The notes beneath the pieces were generated by a model. That model did no database searches, had not been told where the DNA came from, and was given only the letters and a program-made list of their open reading frames with translations. 64,000 nucleotides of DNA. It comes from Triatoma infestans (taxonomy: Eukaryota > Arthropoda > Insecta > Hemiptera > Reduviidae). Within the stretch, counting starts at the first letter, position 1, and every line of letters starts with the position of its first letter. The DNA is taken from contig JAAEAF010002755.1 of assembly GCA_011037195.1 (NCBI GenBank), forward strand, positions 46,419 through 110,418, given 5' to 3'. The position numbers and the translations under genes were made by a program. Of this stretch, positions 47,865 to 59,326 are shown piece after piece.

Positions 47865-48957
47865 TTTTTACTTTCTCTTACTCCTAGTAAGAGGAAGTAT
47901 TGTAATCGTGTCAAATTTTCGATATCGAGTTTTCACCGGAAATATCCGTTTTGAGATTCCCCTGATTCAAAAAAGTGGTTTTTAGCGAATGGTCGGTGTG
48001 TGTGGTGTGGGATGTGTGTGTCTGTGTGTGTGTGTCTGTGTATGTATGTATGTATGTGAACAGCATAGTTCAAAAACGAAAAATCGTAGAAAATTCAAAC
48101 TTGATATTACGTTTAGGTATCACCATGGGATCTGACGGTGCGTTATCTGTCAAAGTTCCTCAACCGGAAGTACCGCTTTACTAGTTGCTTTTTTTACATT
48201 TTTGAAATTTTCTCAAAAACAGCTCCGACGATTTTCTTCAAACTTGGTATATCAACTACACATACAAAGAGCTACAACTTTTAATTGTAACATTTCTCTG
48301 GGAAAATTCATTTAAGGACAGTTATGGGCGAGAGGTAGGGTTAGGTTTCCAGCCAAAGTGCTATTTCAGTTTATTAGATAATTCTGACATCTAAATAATG
48401 TTGATTAGAATTAAATATGTTGTTGAAATTCCGAGTTGTGGAAAAAGCGGATACACCGGAAGTGCGTTTACTTTAACCACTTTACTAATGATTTTTTTTT
48501 CACTTTTTCACGATCTGGCGCCATACAATCGCTCCGACGATTTTCGTGACTCACGTCGTATCCTCGTGTTGACGTCAAGCCCGGGTAGCGCACGTCCACC
48601 CATCTTCTCACCCACTCTATGTGTAACTACAATCATTTATTAAAAACATTTCTTTGGGGAATTCATTTAAGGACACTTTTAGGGGAGGGGTGGGGTTACA
48701 GCTTCCTCTAAATTGCTATCCATAGTTGATTATACAATTCTATCATCCAAACAAAATTAAGTAGAAATAAATAGATGGCCAAAATTCCAAGTTTTAAGAA
48801 AATTAGTAAACCGGAAGTGCGCTTTTACTGAACAGTTTTTTCAGTTTTCGACGAATTTCATTAAAGTTGGTACACAAACTATAAAATTTGTCAATTATAA
48901 TTTTGAGAACTGGAGTAAGAGAAAGTTGTGTGTGAGTGTTTCACAACAGATTTTTTA
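47865..48957 (+). repeat. Family A element, near full length, with a foreign GC-rich patch
   Basis: Begins ACTTTCTCTTACTCCTAGTA and ends GGAGTAAGAGAAAGT plus GTGTGTGAGTGTTTCAC. At about 48515-48620 the expected AT-rich module sequence is replaced by GC-rich DNA (for example GTTGACGTCAAGCCCGGGTA), after which homology resumes. Frames at 47975 and 48398 are not genes. Confidence 0.88.
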
Positions 48958-49054
48958 CATTAGAAAAGAACCAAATTATTTTTGCTCCATGAAATTATTA
49001 ATTTTTTCATAATTTTCACTAGCAATGAAATATGTAAATAAAAATATAAAATCT

Positions 49055-49580
49055 GTTGTGAATACTCACGTGAACACTCACACTCTAATTAATAAAATTT
49101 AATCAAGAAATTTTCTTTAAAATTGCACTTTACAAGGTTTAGTTGGAATGGTATAATCATGGGTGTGGGGGATTTTACTTGAGCCCTATATGGAACGTTT
49201 TATGTCAAAAACCAAATGAGCTTGTGCGTCAGAAAATTTAAACTAACTGACAAACTAATTAATACCTCACTAAAATCAATTTTTATCAGAAAAACCTTTC
49301 GAAAGTTTAAAGAAAATCGTCGTAACCGTTTACAAGAAAATTAAAAAAAAAAAAAAAAAAAATCCAAAAAGCTTGTCTGTAAAATCGCACTTTTGGTTAG
49401 TAAATTTTCTGCAAACTTTGAATTCTACCAATGCTTTTAATGAGTATTAATATTATGTAAATGGTAAAAACCATATATTATACTGAATTTGGTACATTCA
49501 AAGAAAGTATAACGTTACTATTCTCCCAGAACCCCCCCCCCCAAATCAATTTCAGGGGAAAATATTATTTAATAATTTTG
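49055..49580 (-). repeat. Diverged family A element
   Basis: Begins CTGTTGTGAATACTCAC and later has GTTTAAAGAAAATCGTCGTA and ATCGCACTTTTGGTTAG. Strongly diverged and without a clear far end. Confidence 0.55.
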
Positions 49581-50017
49581 AATCTTAATTTTAAGTGTTA
49601 TCTTAATTTTTTAGAAATGCTATATATAAAAAAAGAGAAAAATTCTATTAATTATAGGACAGATACCAACGGTCTCTCTTCAATTTATCACAACCTGATT
49701 TCCTAATCCCTGACCTTGTTTTTCCAAATAGACCCCTTTCTCCTCTAGTCCCGTTATAAATATACCTGCCCGCTGTTCACTATGGTTTATTTTTTCACTA
49801 TTCTCTGTGTTGTTGAGGTGTTCTCAACTTTTTATTTACAAAATTATACATAAGTTTTCAAGTTTGATATGTTTTAAAGATTATTTAATAGTTTTTATTT
49901 TTTATGTAAGTAAACCAAAAAATGTTTATAAATTAATCCATAATTTTATTTTTTATTACTTTCTGTTTTTTGTTTTTGATTTTGACTTTTAAAAAAGAAC
50001 CTATTGTATTTATATGT
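49581..50017. other. AT-rich spacer, no gene recognised
   Basis: Frames at 49461-49706 and 49807-49992 are of low complexity. Confidence 0.45.
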
Positions 50018-50021
50018 TGTA

Positions 50022-50060
50022 GGCCTTGAAAAAGACAATATATTTGTCGAAACGTTGGCA
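50022..50060 (+). ncRNA. Hammerhead-like motif 3
   Basis: CTTGAAAAA is followed by a perfect GACAA/TTGTC stem (50034-50038 with 50044-50048) and GAAACGTT. The stem sequence differs from 10860 and 40841, but the pairing and the downstream GAAAC are kept. The CUGANGA part is degraded. Confidence 0.35.
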
Positions 50061-50079
50061 AGAATTAAAGTTTTTTTTT

Positions 50080-50600
50080 ATTTTATTTCAAAAAAAAGAC
50101 CGAAACTCACGATCCTTTTCCTTCATACAAGCAACGGTAGAGAAGAATCTTCCATCCATTATAAATAAAAGTGATGGACATTTAACGTGTATAAATAGTA
50201 TACGAAGTTGAAAGAAAATCGTTGGAGCCGTTTTCGAGAAAATCTCGAAAAAATAAAAAAAAAAAAACCCTTCAGTAAAGTTCTTCAGCACATTTCCGGT
50301 GGCCGATGCGATGATAGTCCATAAACGGAACACCAAGTTTGACATTTCCTGTGTCTTTTCGATTTTTGAAATATTTTGTTAAAATACACTGTACCGTGGG
50401 CAAGGTTTCATAGGGAAATTTCCGGCTATAAGTGTTAGGTCGCGGCACCTCTGAGAGATTAACTTTGCCTCGCTATTTTTAAATGATCGTCCGCATATTT
50501 CTCACGCCTTCCCGCCTTTTACCTCTCTCCCATTTGGTGGAGGTATTGTCGGCGCCTTTCATCTCTAAGGGTTAGCGTCTTACTCATTTTTCCCACACTC
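50080..50600 (-). repeat. Family A subfamily 2, copy 2
   Basis: An inner module (AAAGAAAATCGTTGGAGCCG at 50212) joins the subfamily 2 outer part that matches 46858-47225 (CCGATGCGATGATAGTCCAT at 50302). This copy shows that the subfamily contains genuine family A modules. Confidence 0.72.
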
Positions 50601-50609
50601 ACTGAATGA

Positions 50610-50937
50610 AGGACATGGAATTTTTTGTAGCGTGCTTTTATTTACTGATGGACAAAAGGGATTTTGACGTTTGAAAGGGATAGGCGGAAGAGTAGCGTGA
50701 CGGAGAGTGAAGGATATGCATTTGCTTTTAGTAGGATTGACCTTTATTCTGCACCTGATAAGCTTGTCATGTAGATAGATGATATGGGATTGTAGTGCGC
50801 GGAATGCGGAAACAGGATCGGGATTTGAAGCAATAATACATTGTCATCAGCGTAGGAATGGAGATTGTTTCTGGGTGGGAAGAGATTTCTGCAGTATAGA
50901 AAATATATAGAAGTGGAGCAAGGACACAACACTAACC
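50610..50937 (-). pseudogene. Jockey-like LINE reverse transcriptase core with intact YADD box
   Basis: The minus strand reads NNLHSYADDNVLLLQIPI (catalytic YADD box near 50855). After a frameshift it continues with HDKLIRCRIKVNPTKSKCIS then FTLRHATLPPIPFKRQ, matching the L-K-V-N-x-x-K-T-K segment after the active site in Jockey and CR1-type polymerases. Upstream, towards 50940, the sequence leaves coding and enters hammerhead-like motif 4. It is truncated at both ends. Confidence 0.72.
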
Positions 50938-50975
50938 TGAAGAAACTTATTGCAATATAGGCGAAACATCTCTTT
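50936..50975 (+). ncRNA. Hammerhead-like motif 4 (partly decayed)
   Basis: CTGAAGAAACTTATTGCAAT at 50938 followed by ATAGGCGAAACATC is a close relative of motif 1. Stem II has lost part of its left arm (ACTTAT against ATAGGC). About 35 bp of downstream sequence also resembles that at 10895. Confidence 0.4.
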
Positions 50976-52934
50976 ATAACAAAATCACTAACGAGATCCC
51001 AACCCGTAAAGCCCAAATATTTTCAATATACTTAACAGAAGTTACCATGTTAATAAAAAGTTTAGACCACCTAAAGTTTTCTTGTATGGATTCTTATATA
51101 CAAATTTATATTTATATAATATAAATTTATTCCATGTAAGTTGAAAGCTTACATAGCCCTTTAAAGCATATTAGTAATTAACTAATAACATATGACCAAA
51201 AATCATATTACTTTACATTCTTATCTATAAAGCAATCTGAAGCTGGTACTTATAATTCAGGATTATCGCCCTTTCAATCAATCGAAATCAAAATATATCT
51301 ACGTACTCAATGAACATGATCGAAAATAAATACTTCACTGACCTTTCGATAAAGAAGAAAGCAATACACGCATGTATAAAACTTAGATAAATAGTTAAAG
51401 CCGGAGGAAACGTTTTCCTGCTTGATTCCTAGAGAGTTATCTCGGCAACAGAAAAGCTCTCAGCAGCTTCAATTCCAGCAGATTAACAGTAGTAGTCGAA
51501 CAGGGTGGGTGAGAGTTTGAAATTGGCCGATCATAAGACGAGAAGTAATTTTTAGCCAACTATAATTATCCATATCGCTTGGTAGTGGCTAATATAGGAT
51601 TTCAATGCCAGGCGAGGTCGTATTGGGATTAACATAGAAAGTCCAAGAAAAGGACTGGCCGCTTGTATTTAATAAATTCATGTCCAGAATCATGACGCAA
51701 ATTTCAGGATCATCTGTATCTTTTGGTCTGACTAAGGGTGGACCTGTGCCTGCATTGCGAAAACTTTCGCGCTGGATTCCAAATAAGACAAGTGAGAGTG
51801 AGAGAGAATGAACAGTGAGAGTGAGACAGAGAGTGAGAGTGAGTTTGATGTATCAACAGTGATAGTTTCAATCCGTCCATTAACCACTAACTAAACAAAA
51901 CAAAAATTCTTTGCTTTCAGTATCAGAGGATATCAGGTTATAAAAGTTCAGTTTTAAAAATCAGGATCTCTAATATTCTTCTTTTTTTTTGTGTACGTTT
52001 AATGATTTTTATTTTGTTGATGAATAGTACGCATTACTTTTTCAAAATGGTAGTAGAGCAGTTAAAAAAGAGAAATGGTTTTAGGGAAAAGAGATAATAC
52101 TAACCGTAAATCACTATAAATATCTTGGAATAATATTAACTCCCTCCCCTTTCACACACTAATCTTTCTTACAAGGAGATTAGTAAGAGTTAAATTAGGT
52201 CTGAACACTGTTTGGAAAGATTTATATATATTTTAGAGAACTGTTTCCTGTGCAATGAGGAACAGATTTGGGGATGTAATAATTTTGAAGAGTAATTATA
52301 AATTATAGATAAATTCCATATTAAATCTACCTTTTTTTTTAACAAAAACGTGATGTAAATATGTATGGAATCATTGCTCAATCATTCTTTTCTGTATATT
52401 TTTCATCTTCATTTTCATCTCTTGCTACGAAAGTTCTTATATAAATTATTGGAAAGCTAAAATCACACCACCACTTATAAACACTTTTATAACTGATATA
52501 ATCACCCAAATTTTTTCTTCAGCAAAACCGCCCAAGTTTCTAACGATTATGAAGTCTTACAGCAAACCATACCACTAAACTATATGGTTTGTGGGAGCTG
52601 TCAGACATTCTTGTATCCGTGAGAAATGCACCATATTCCTTCGCAACATTCAATGAGATTTGGCCTAACACGTATTTCGAGTTTGCAGTTGGATCCAAAT
52701 ATAGAGACTGGGTTAGCGTTGCGATTTATATTGCATCACTAAAGTACACCGGCAGACTTTTTTTTATTTATTTAATTGTAATACAATTCCAATACAAAGT
52801 GTATTCTGCTTGTAATGCTGTTGTCTGTAAAGATAATGAAAGGACGTGTACAACGGTGTGCAGATACCCCATCCAGTGATACCTTGCTGGAGTGATTTGT
52901 TTATGAACTGAAGAAATGCTGCAGGGGTGTGAAA
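50976..52934. other. No gene recognised; GC-richer block and one unassigned frame
   Basis: The part 51390-51870 is GC-richer and ends in repeated GAGAGTGAG units. The frame 52589-52879 (96 codons, plus) starts with protein-like composition (WELSDILVSVRNAPYSFATF), but I recognise no family and its tail is hydrophobic low-complexity sequence. Confidence 0.35.
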
Positions 52935-53345
52935 TGTAATTATGCTAGTTCATAATGTCGTTCAGTGAGGTCTGTCAGTCAATATGAAGTGTTGTTTGTG
53001 GTGGATGTAATGAGTCTTATGGCCATTTCCGTTTTTGTCTTGATGAGACAATTAGAACTAGAGTTGTTCGTAAATCGTTGATGAGAAGATTTGTATGGCC
53101 GTTGAGTTTGACATGTTACTTAGTGAACAGCCAATGTGCTGCTTGTTGTTGTACGTTTCAGTGTTTGTGTCTTTATGTATTGTTCCGTTTGTAACATACA
53201 AAGGAGATGAAAGAATAGTCCGCAGTGTGCGAAATTGGAAGGTCTGCATTTTTTTTCAACTGTGTCTGTTTAGTCGCTCCCCAAAGCTGAAGTCCGTATG
53301 TCCAAAGTGGTTTCAGTAGGGTCTTGCAAAATTAGGAGTTTGTTG
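52935..53345 (-). pseudogene. Jockey-type LINE reverse transcriptase, post-catalytic part
   Basis: The minus strand encodes LLKPLWTYGLQLWGAT near 53320. After a frameshift in an A-run it reads MQTFQFRTLRTILSSPLYVT and NGTIHKDTNTE (53249-53150). This is the Jockey pattern: a K-P-L-W-T-Y-G-x-Q-L-W-G motif, then Q-x-x-x-L-R-x-I, then a P-x-Y-V-x-N motif and a His-Asp pair. Further downstream the C-terminal part is frame-broken. No catalytic core is present. Confidence 0.78.
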
Positions 53346-53429
53346 TTTATATTCCTACAGATATAAAATAAATATCAATATAATGGGTATAAACAGTCGA
53401 ATTAGTGATCAATCTATATGGCTTTCTAA

Positions 53430-54068
53430 TATATATTAACAGTTGATGCGAGTAGAATAAACTTCACCATATTAAGTGACTGTAAAAATGCTTTACAATA
53501 ATGTATCAATATTACACCACAGTAGCCACTTAATCGTTAGTATTATAGAAAGTTTAATAATGCATATTCTTTGAGAAAAATTATAGAAATAAGTTGGCTA
53601 AAGGGACACACGGAAAAGAGTAATAACGAATGAGTAGAACAGTTAGCAAAGGAGGCGGCTACCACTGTCCATTTCTTATCCATCAAAATTCCTTTTAGAG
53701 ATTTTAGCCAAACAATTAGGCGGCTAAGCTACAATTAAAAGGTGACTAAAACATTATAATAGTAATAAAAAAGAAAATTTTACAAAATGTAAAACGTAGT
53801 ATTCCCTAAATTAAACAAATGCTTCTGATTTGCTCAAGTACCATTCAGTAAATTAATAATTAACCACCATTTGTAGAATCCGAACTAATCGTATTATATG
53901 CAGGGCTTATTTAAATATAATCAATGTATTTTAATACCCCATTTGTGTCCAATTTGTGGAGTCTGAGAGGATCTGGAATATGTGGTTATGATGTGCCCTC
54001 AAAATGAGATTATGAGAGAATAGTTGTTTAATGTCATTAGCAAATATATAAAATGTACCTCTTGGAGT
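53430..54068 (+). pseudogene. LINE RNase H and zinc-knuckle-like tail
   Basis: The plus strand reads LSDCKNALQ (catalytic Asp motif, near 53500), EISWLKGHTEKSNNE (a degenerate WVPGHxGIxGNE motif, near 53595) and VEQLAKEAATT. About 300 bp later PHLCPICGV and, after one stop, EDLEYVVMMCP show the Cys-Cys-x-Cys pattern found at the end of many I and Jockey-like polymerases. Stops are frequent. The clade cannot be fixed from this piece. Confidence 0.68.
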
Positions 54069-54324
54069 TTATAATAATATTTTTATTAACTAAAAATACA
54101 GCAGTTATGGAAATATTGACCAGATTTCATATTAATCACAAAAAGATTTTTTCCTAAATAATTTCATTTCTGTCTGAACATTGTCAACAACTTATACCTG
54201 GTTCGGATAGGGTGCAAGCGCTAAAGCGAAAAGAAAATCATCTTTATCAAAACTATATGTAGTACTAGTACCATTCTTTACAGAATTATTACTAAAATCA
54301 ATAACTGAATAAATAGGGAAAGGA

Positions 54325-54525
54325 ATAGCTAAGTGGTTAGCGTCCTGGACCCCCACGCTGAAGACACAGGTTCGAGTCCAGCTGTGCTACCCTTAGATTT
54401 TTTTCTTCCTACAAGTCTCGACACTCACTGGCCGACTGGACTACAGGAGCCGGCAGTGACTTGAGAAGGCCGCGGACGCCAATGACCATAGATGTTGACG
54501 CGCCTTATATTAAAAAAAAAAAATA
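54325..54525 (+). repeat. tRNA-headed SINE, family S3
   Basis: A box TAGCTAAGTGG near 54328 and exact B box GGTTCGAGTCC near 54370. The body contains CACTGGCCGACTGGACTAC and ends in an A-rich tail at 54510-54530. The head resembles a tRNA more closely than the other SINEs do, and the body is unlike S1 and S2. Confidence 0.85.
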
Positions 54526-54619
54526 ATAATTGAATAAATAATAAATCTTCTTGAAACTACGTATAGAAATAAAAAATCTTATATTAAAATGTGAAGTGGT
54601 GGGCTTCATTTAATATGAA

Positions 54620-55562
54620 ACTATCAGGTCTCTTTTACTTCTTACTACTGCAAGAAATTCGATCCTGGGTCCAAAAATGTGTTTTTTAGAATTTGGTATG
54701 TTTATGGATGTGTGTGAGTATGCGTGTATGTGTAGATGTGTGGGTAGTAACTCAAAAAGGGCGGTAAAAAACGATAAATTCAAACTTTAGTTTAAATGGG
54801 GACTTGGCAATAAAGTTTTGACACATAATATCTATCAAACTAAAGTACTATGTCCTGAATAGATTTTTCATTATTTTGTAATTTTCTCAAAAATTGGACC
54901 AACGATTTTCTTAAAACTTTGTATACATACAAATACTGTATAAATGTAGGTCAATGACTTTGTTTTGAAACATTTTTCAGAAAAGTTCATTTAAGGAAGG
55001 TTTAGAAGTAAAGATTGATTTATTTTAATTACCTATATAATATTAATTACGATTAAGGTGATGCCAAAATTCCAAGTTTAAAGAACTACAACTTTACTGA
55101 ATATCTCTATAAAAACACCAATGGATTTTTATTATTTGTTATATTAACAGATAATAAAGATGTCTCAAATTTTATTTCACAAATAGTTTTCGGATTAAAT
55201 TCATTTAGTGGTGTTTCGGGGGGGCGGTGAAGTTAAATTTTCCCCTAAAATAGCTTTTCAATTTATTATATGTCCCAGTCTTCTACATAATATTAATTAG
55301 AATTACATGTATTGCCAAAATTTCAAATCTGTAGAAAAATCGGTTGGCCTAAGTACAACATTATTGAACAGTTTTGCTGCGCGTTTCTTTCATAAAGATG
55401 AAGCCAATGGGTTTCATGAAACTTGGGATATTAACTATCAAAAACCTATCACTTTTGTTTGAAATTTTCTACCAAGAATGATAGGTTTAAAAGATAAATT
55501 TATCAATTAAATTGCAATGAGGGAAAAACTCGTATGAGTGTATCACAATAGATTTTTTTTTC
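54620..55562 (+). repeat. Diverged full-length family A element
   Basis: TTTTACTTCTTACTACTGCAAG, then GGGTCCAAAAATGTG, TG-rich sequence, CCAACGATTTTCTTAAAA and a right end GTATGAGTGTATCACAATAG reproduce the family A order with heavy divergence. Confidence 0.65.
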
Positions 55563-57523
55563 TTAAATTTAATTAATTTATTCAAAATTTAACATTTTTC
55601 GGCAAAAATTCTTAACTAAAACAATAAACGACAGCAGAATTTAAAAAATAATTAAATTAAAATTTAAAAGGAGATCAGCGTTAGTCAATTATATGGATAA
55701 TCAAGGAGGGGAGACTTAGTTTATTTAAATAAAAGTAAATTCAGTGAATCAGCGTATCCGTATATCTTCTTTATGTAATATAAGTTGAAGTAAAGGATAT
55801 ATATCAATTTATCTATGGGCATTCTATATTGAAAGAATTCTGTCTTAGTTACTTTAAAACAAAGAATTTCTCTCTAGAAATGAATTCATCCATCATTAAA
55901 ATATGGTCGTCATTTTACATAGAATCATTAATAAATTATTGTAAAACTGTCTAAATAGATCTATGCTGAAAAAAGAATTTGTTATTATTTAACTATTAAC
56001 ATAATTTTTATTATCATTCATATTATTTTCTTTCTAAAACTGCAAATTTTGTATTATATTACTGTAAAAATATTGAATTGTATTATTACAGATAAATTTA
56101 ATGTACAAATGTCCCAACTTCATTGATTAGACAAGTGTTGTCCAATATTTCAAAAATATTATTATTTTTGTATACGTGTTATTTATTAATAGGTTAAATT
56201 GCTACTAAACATTGAATTATCAAGATATATTATGGATTTTTATACTTTCTCCGGCTGTTATATTTTATTGCATTCATATAGTACGCATTCTCAATATTTT
56301 GTATTGTGTCCTATAAAACGCAACAGATTAGATATAGTCTTTCAAACACTCAATGGTAAGGAAGATTCAGCCATCTTTAAACAAAACATTATATTAAGGC
56401 AAGCGAACTAATTTTTTGTATCCAAAACTAATGAGACGAAAAAGAAGACGTGGGATCGAGAGACATTGTAAGATCATTAGTAGCAGTATAGGAGAGAACA
56501 CCCATCAAAAGGCTAATGGAGGAAATTCATGGCATGAATTCATTTGCTGTTACTCTGTTGGCTCCAGATAGAAGAATACTAGTGTGTCTGCGGCAGAAGT
56601 TTGACTGCAGGGACTGAACAAATGAAGAACTGCTAAAGTCATGGTTTTCCAAGCTGAGATCATTGCGATCATTGAATCATGGTGGAAGATTGGCAGGGAG
56701 AGGTTAAAGAGGTGAGGATATCTTCACATAGTCAATTTAAACAAGTACAGAATGTACACACATGGGTAGCCAGGAGTCATTTACATAAAACAGGCAGGAT
56801 GTTTAGCTTTTTGTGTCAGAATTGTAATAAGAAAAACGGTGTACTGCTACCTAGGTTAGTGTCCCTATTTCATCAATACTAGTTTTCCATATTTGGAGGA
56901 CAACCGCTTAAGGGGATGTTTGGGGCAACGGGAGATATTGATATTCAAGATATTGCTGTCTGACTAGTGGACTGCTGGGGAAGGTTCTTGTGGTAAAAGT
57001 TATTTGTGTGTGTTGGGGGGGGGGGGTTAAGGGCCATATTGAATTAAGTCCCGCGCCTTCGGACATTCATTACTGTTAATAATAATAATAATAATAAGCC
57101 CTAAAAATTTATGCTACTTTCTTGTTATAAAATAAGGCAAATATTTTACTAAGAACTGAAGTGAAGAGAAATATATGAAAAGAAGAATCTGTTGATTTAC
57201 TTGTTAGAATAACAAAAACATTTTATCTCAAATTATGACACTGAAAACCTTGGAATCACATAAATATCATTGAAAATTCACCTGTTTCAAACAGAGCACT
57301 ATGTTCCAATCTATTTTTCATTATTAGAATTGTTTTTTAAACCGTTCTTTAGCGTAAAAATATTAAAAGTAGTTACAAAATCGGAGAAAATAGTGAATGA
57401 CTGAAGATTAGGATTTATAGGTTGAGATAAAATCATAAATAATATTTTTTATTATTTAGTGGATTAGGCTTTCGTCAAGATTTAACAGTTTTTCTGTCAG
57501 AGTCGTCAGTCTCTTAAAATCAT
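55563..57523. other. No gene recognised
   Basis: From 56420 to 57000 the DNA is GC-richer and purine-rich, with frames (for example EEIHGMNSFAVTLLAPDRRI near 56520) that look protein-like but match nothing I know; it may be repeat-derived. A G-run lies at 57015-57027 and an AAT run at about 57078-57096. Confidence 0.35.
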
Positions 57524-57544
57524 TTGAAAAATGTTGGCTCTACA

Positions 57545-58425
57545 AAACCAATAAACAGGAAAAGGCACAGTCTCATGTATAAAATGTCGTTCAAGTTTCG
57601 TGACGTCTACCTGCAACTCGGACATAACACGGTCGATCAGGCTGAAAACTTCGCCATTTTAAGTTGTGCCCAATATCTTAGAGATAAGGGCGTAACCAAG
57701 CAGAATAATTATGTCTCTCTGAAAGCCAGGCTTGCACTAAAGGCTTTATAGGCGAACTGCATCAGGTCGAGGATTGTAAAGAATGGCCGCGAATAGTTAA
57801 ATATCTGGCAAACTACAATAGCCTTCGGCTGGGTTGATGACGGGACAAATGGCATTCAAGGTAACAAAGAGGCCGACTAATTGGCGAAGGAGGGCGCCTC
57901 ACGAACGCCAGTTGGACTGGAGCCTTTCTGCCGCTTCTCGTGCAGAACTGCCTATGGGCCATTAAAGAATGGCTGACATGCAACCACTATATTGGAAAAA
58001 TATTGCAGGGCTAGGCACTGTAAGATATTCCTGGAGGGCCCCTCAAAGACTCGCACAAACTATCTCCTCGGCAGAACGAAATGGAGCTAAGGAGAATTAC
58101 TGCCCATTTTATAGGGCATTGTCTTTTAGGAAACATCTGTATAATATGGGTCTCTCTGGGACCCACTTTGCAGGAATGTGGACAAAAGAAATGAGACACC
58201 GTTCATCTTCTGGAGAGTGAGTACACTATGCTCGCAGACGATTCCTGAAATTTGGCGTCCAACTGTTTGAAGCCGAAGGCGGGATCAGAAATTGCAATCG
58301 CCTTGAGCCCTGGCGTTTTTTAATGATACAGGGCTGATATGAGGCGTCTTTACGGGGTGCGCAGTGGGCCCGGCTGAACCTCCTTTTTGATACCCCGAAT
58401 TTCTGGATTAGATTAGATTAGATTG
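57545..58425 (+). pseudogene. LINE RNase H domain, C-terminal tail and (TTAGA)n-type end
   Basis: The plus frame reads LGHNTVDQAENFAILSCAQY, equivalent to the V-x-Q-A-E segment of RNase H, then the region of the SDS motif in changed form (KARLALKAL). After shifts, GWVDDGTNGIQGNKEAD (WVPGHxGIxGNExAD) and LAKEGASRTPVGLEPF appear near 57830-57920. FRKHLYNMGLSG at 58130 and VHYARRRFLKFG correspond to the C-terminal tail. The 3' end is a short TTAGA repeat at 58402-58422. It is 5'-truncated and broken in at least four places. Confidence 0.78.
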
Positions 58426-59228
58426 GTGACGTCTTGTTCCAAATTTCGTTCAATAATTTCATTTCATCAATCGATATGTTACATGTCTGTATTCCATCCA
58501 ACCAACCACGAGAAGGACTCGTCTTGTTTGCACCTTGGAAACAATAACAATTAAATGTCCAGTTCATTCCAAGTTGCATTCTTATTCATTTAAATGATAT
58601 AAAATATTGATAATTTCCATATATTAAAATAATAGCGCTAATAAATAATTCAATATTTATAGTGAAATAAAAAAAATAAAAAAATCTGGTGTGGCACATT
58701 CACATGAATTTCTCTCTTAATGTAATTAATAAAATTCTTATCAACAAATTTTCTTGTTGCGGTATTGGGGGACCACCATATGTTATTTTTTAGGGCGTAA
58801 CAGTCACTTGAAATTCAATGTTCAGTCATTAGCTGTTGATGAAAGATCTAAGTCTACCCTACCTCTTTCGCCAAAGTTGTAGACTTGTTTAAGAGAAAAA
58901 CTGCCTAAATAAAGATGATGGATTCCATCTGAGCAGAATATGGCTCAGAGAAAGAACAAACATAAAAAAATGAAAAATAAAGTAACTCAAGGTTTTGCAG
59001 AACAAAACAAGGCTGGGACCTTTGGCAGCAAGCCAATGGGAGGGCAGACTTAGACTTTATCTACCAACAGCCAATCATATGCATGATACGCATGGGAGAG
59101 AAAATTAAGACCCCCAATCAACTACAGCCATTTACAAAATGATGAGGGAAGTTAAGCCTCGCCACTCACTGACTGTTCTACAAGATCTACCCTGTTTATT
59201 GCCAACGTTAGCTTAGCATTTGAGTCAA
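58426..59228. other. No gene recognised; short family A terminus
   Basis: CTGGTGTGGCACATTCACAT at 58686 is a right-terminus fragment of family A (minus orientation, about 85 bp). The remainder, including a GC-richer part at 58900-59200, is unassigned. Confidence 0.45.
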
Positions 59229-59229
59229 C

Positions 59230-59275
59230 ATTACCCAGAAGGAACCTATTGTAATATAGGCGAATCGTCACTGAT
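59230..59275 (+). ncRNA. Hammerhead-like motif 5 (decayed)
   Basis: CAGAAGGAACCTATTGTAAT followed by ATAGGCGAATCGTC is related to motif 1. CCTAT/ATAGG still pairs, but both CUGANGA and GAAA are altered, so it is probably dead. Confidence 0.35.
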
Positions 59276-59326
59276 GCTTTCTCAACCCTAAGACTTATGT
59301 GTTTTGTAAGTCTATTAAAAAAAAAA

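Noticed and set aside
54325..54400. Possible true tRNA gene
   Set aside because: A and B boxes are good, but an acceptor stem and CCA-side pairing are not seen and the SINE body and A tail follow directly.
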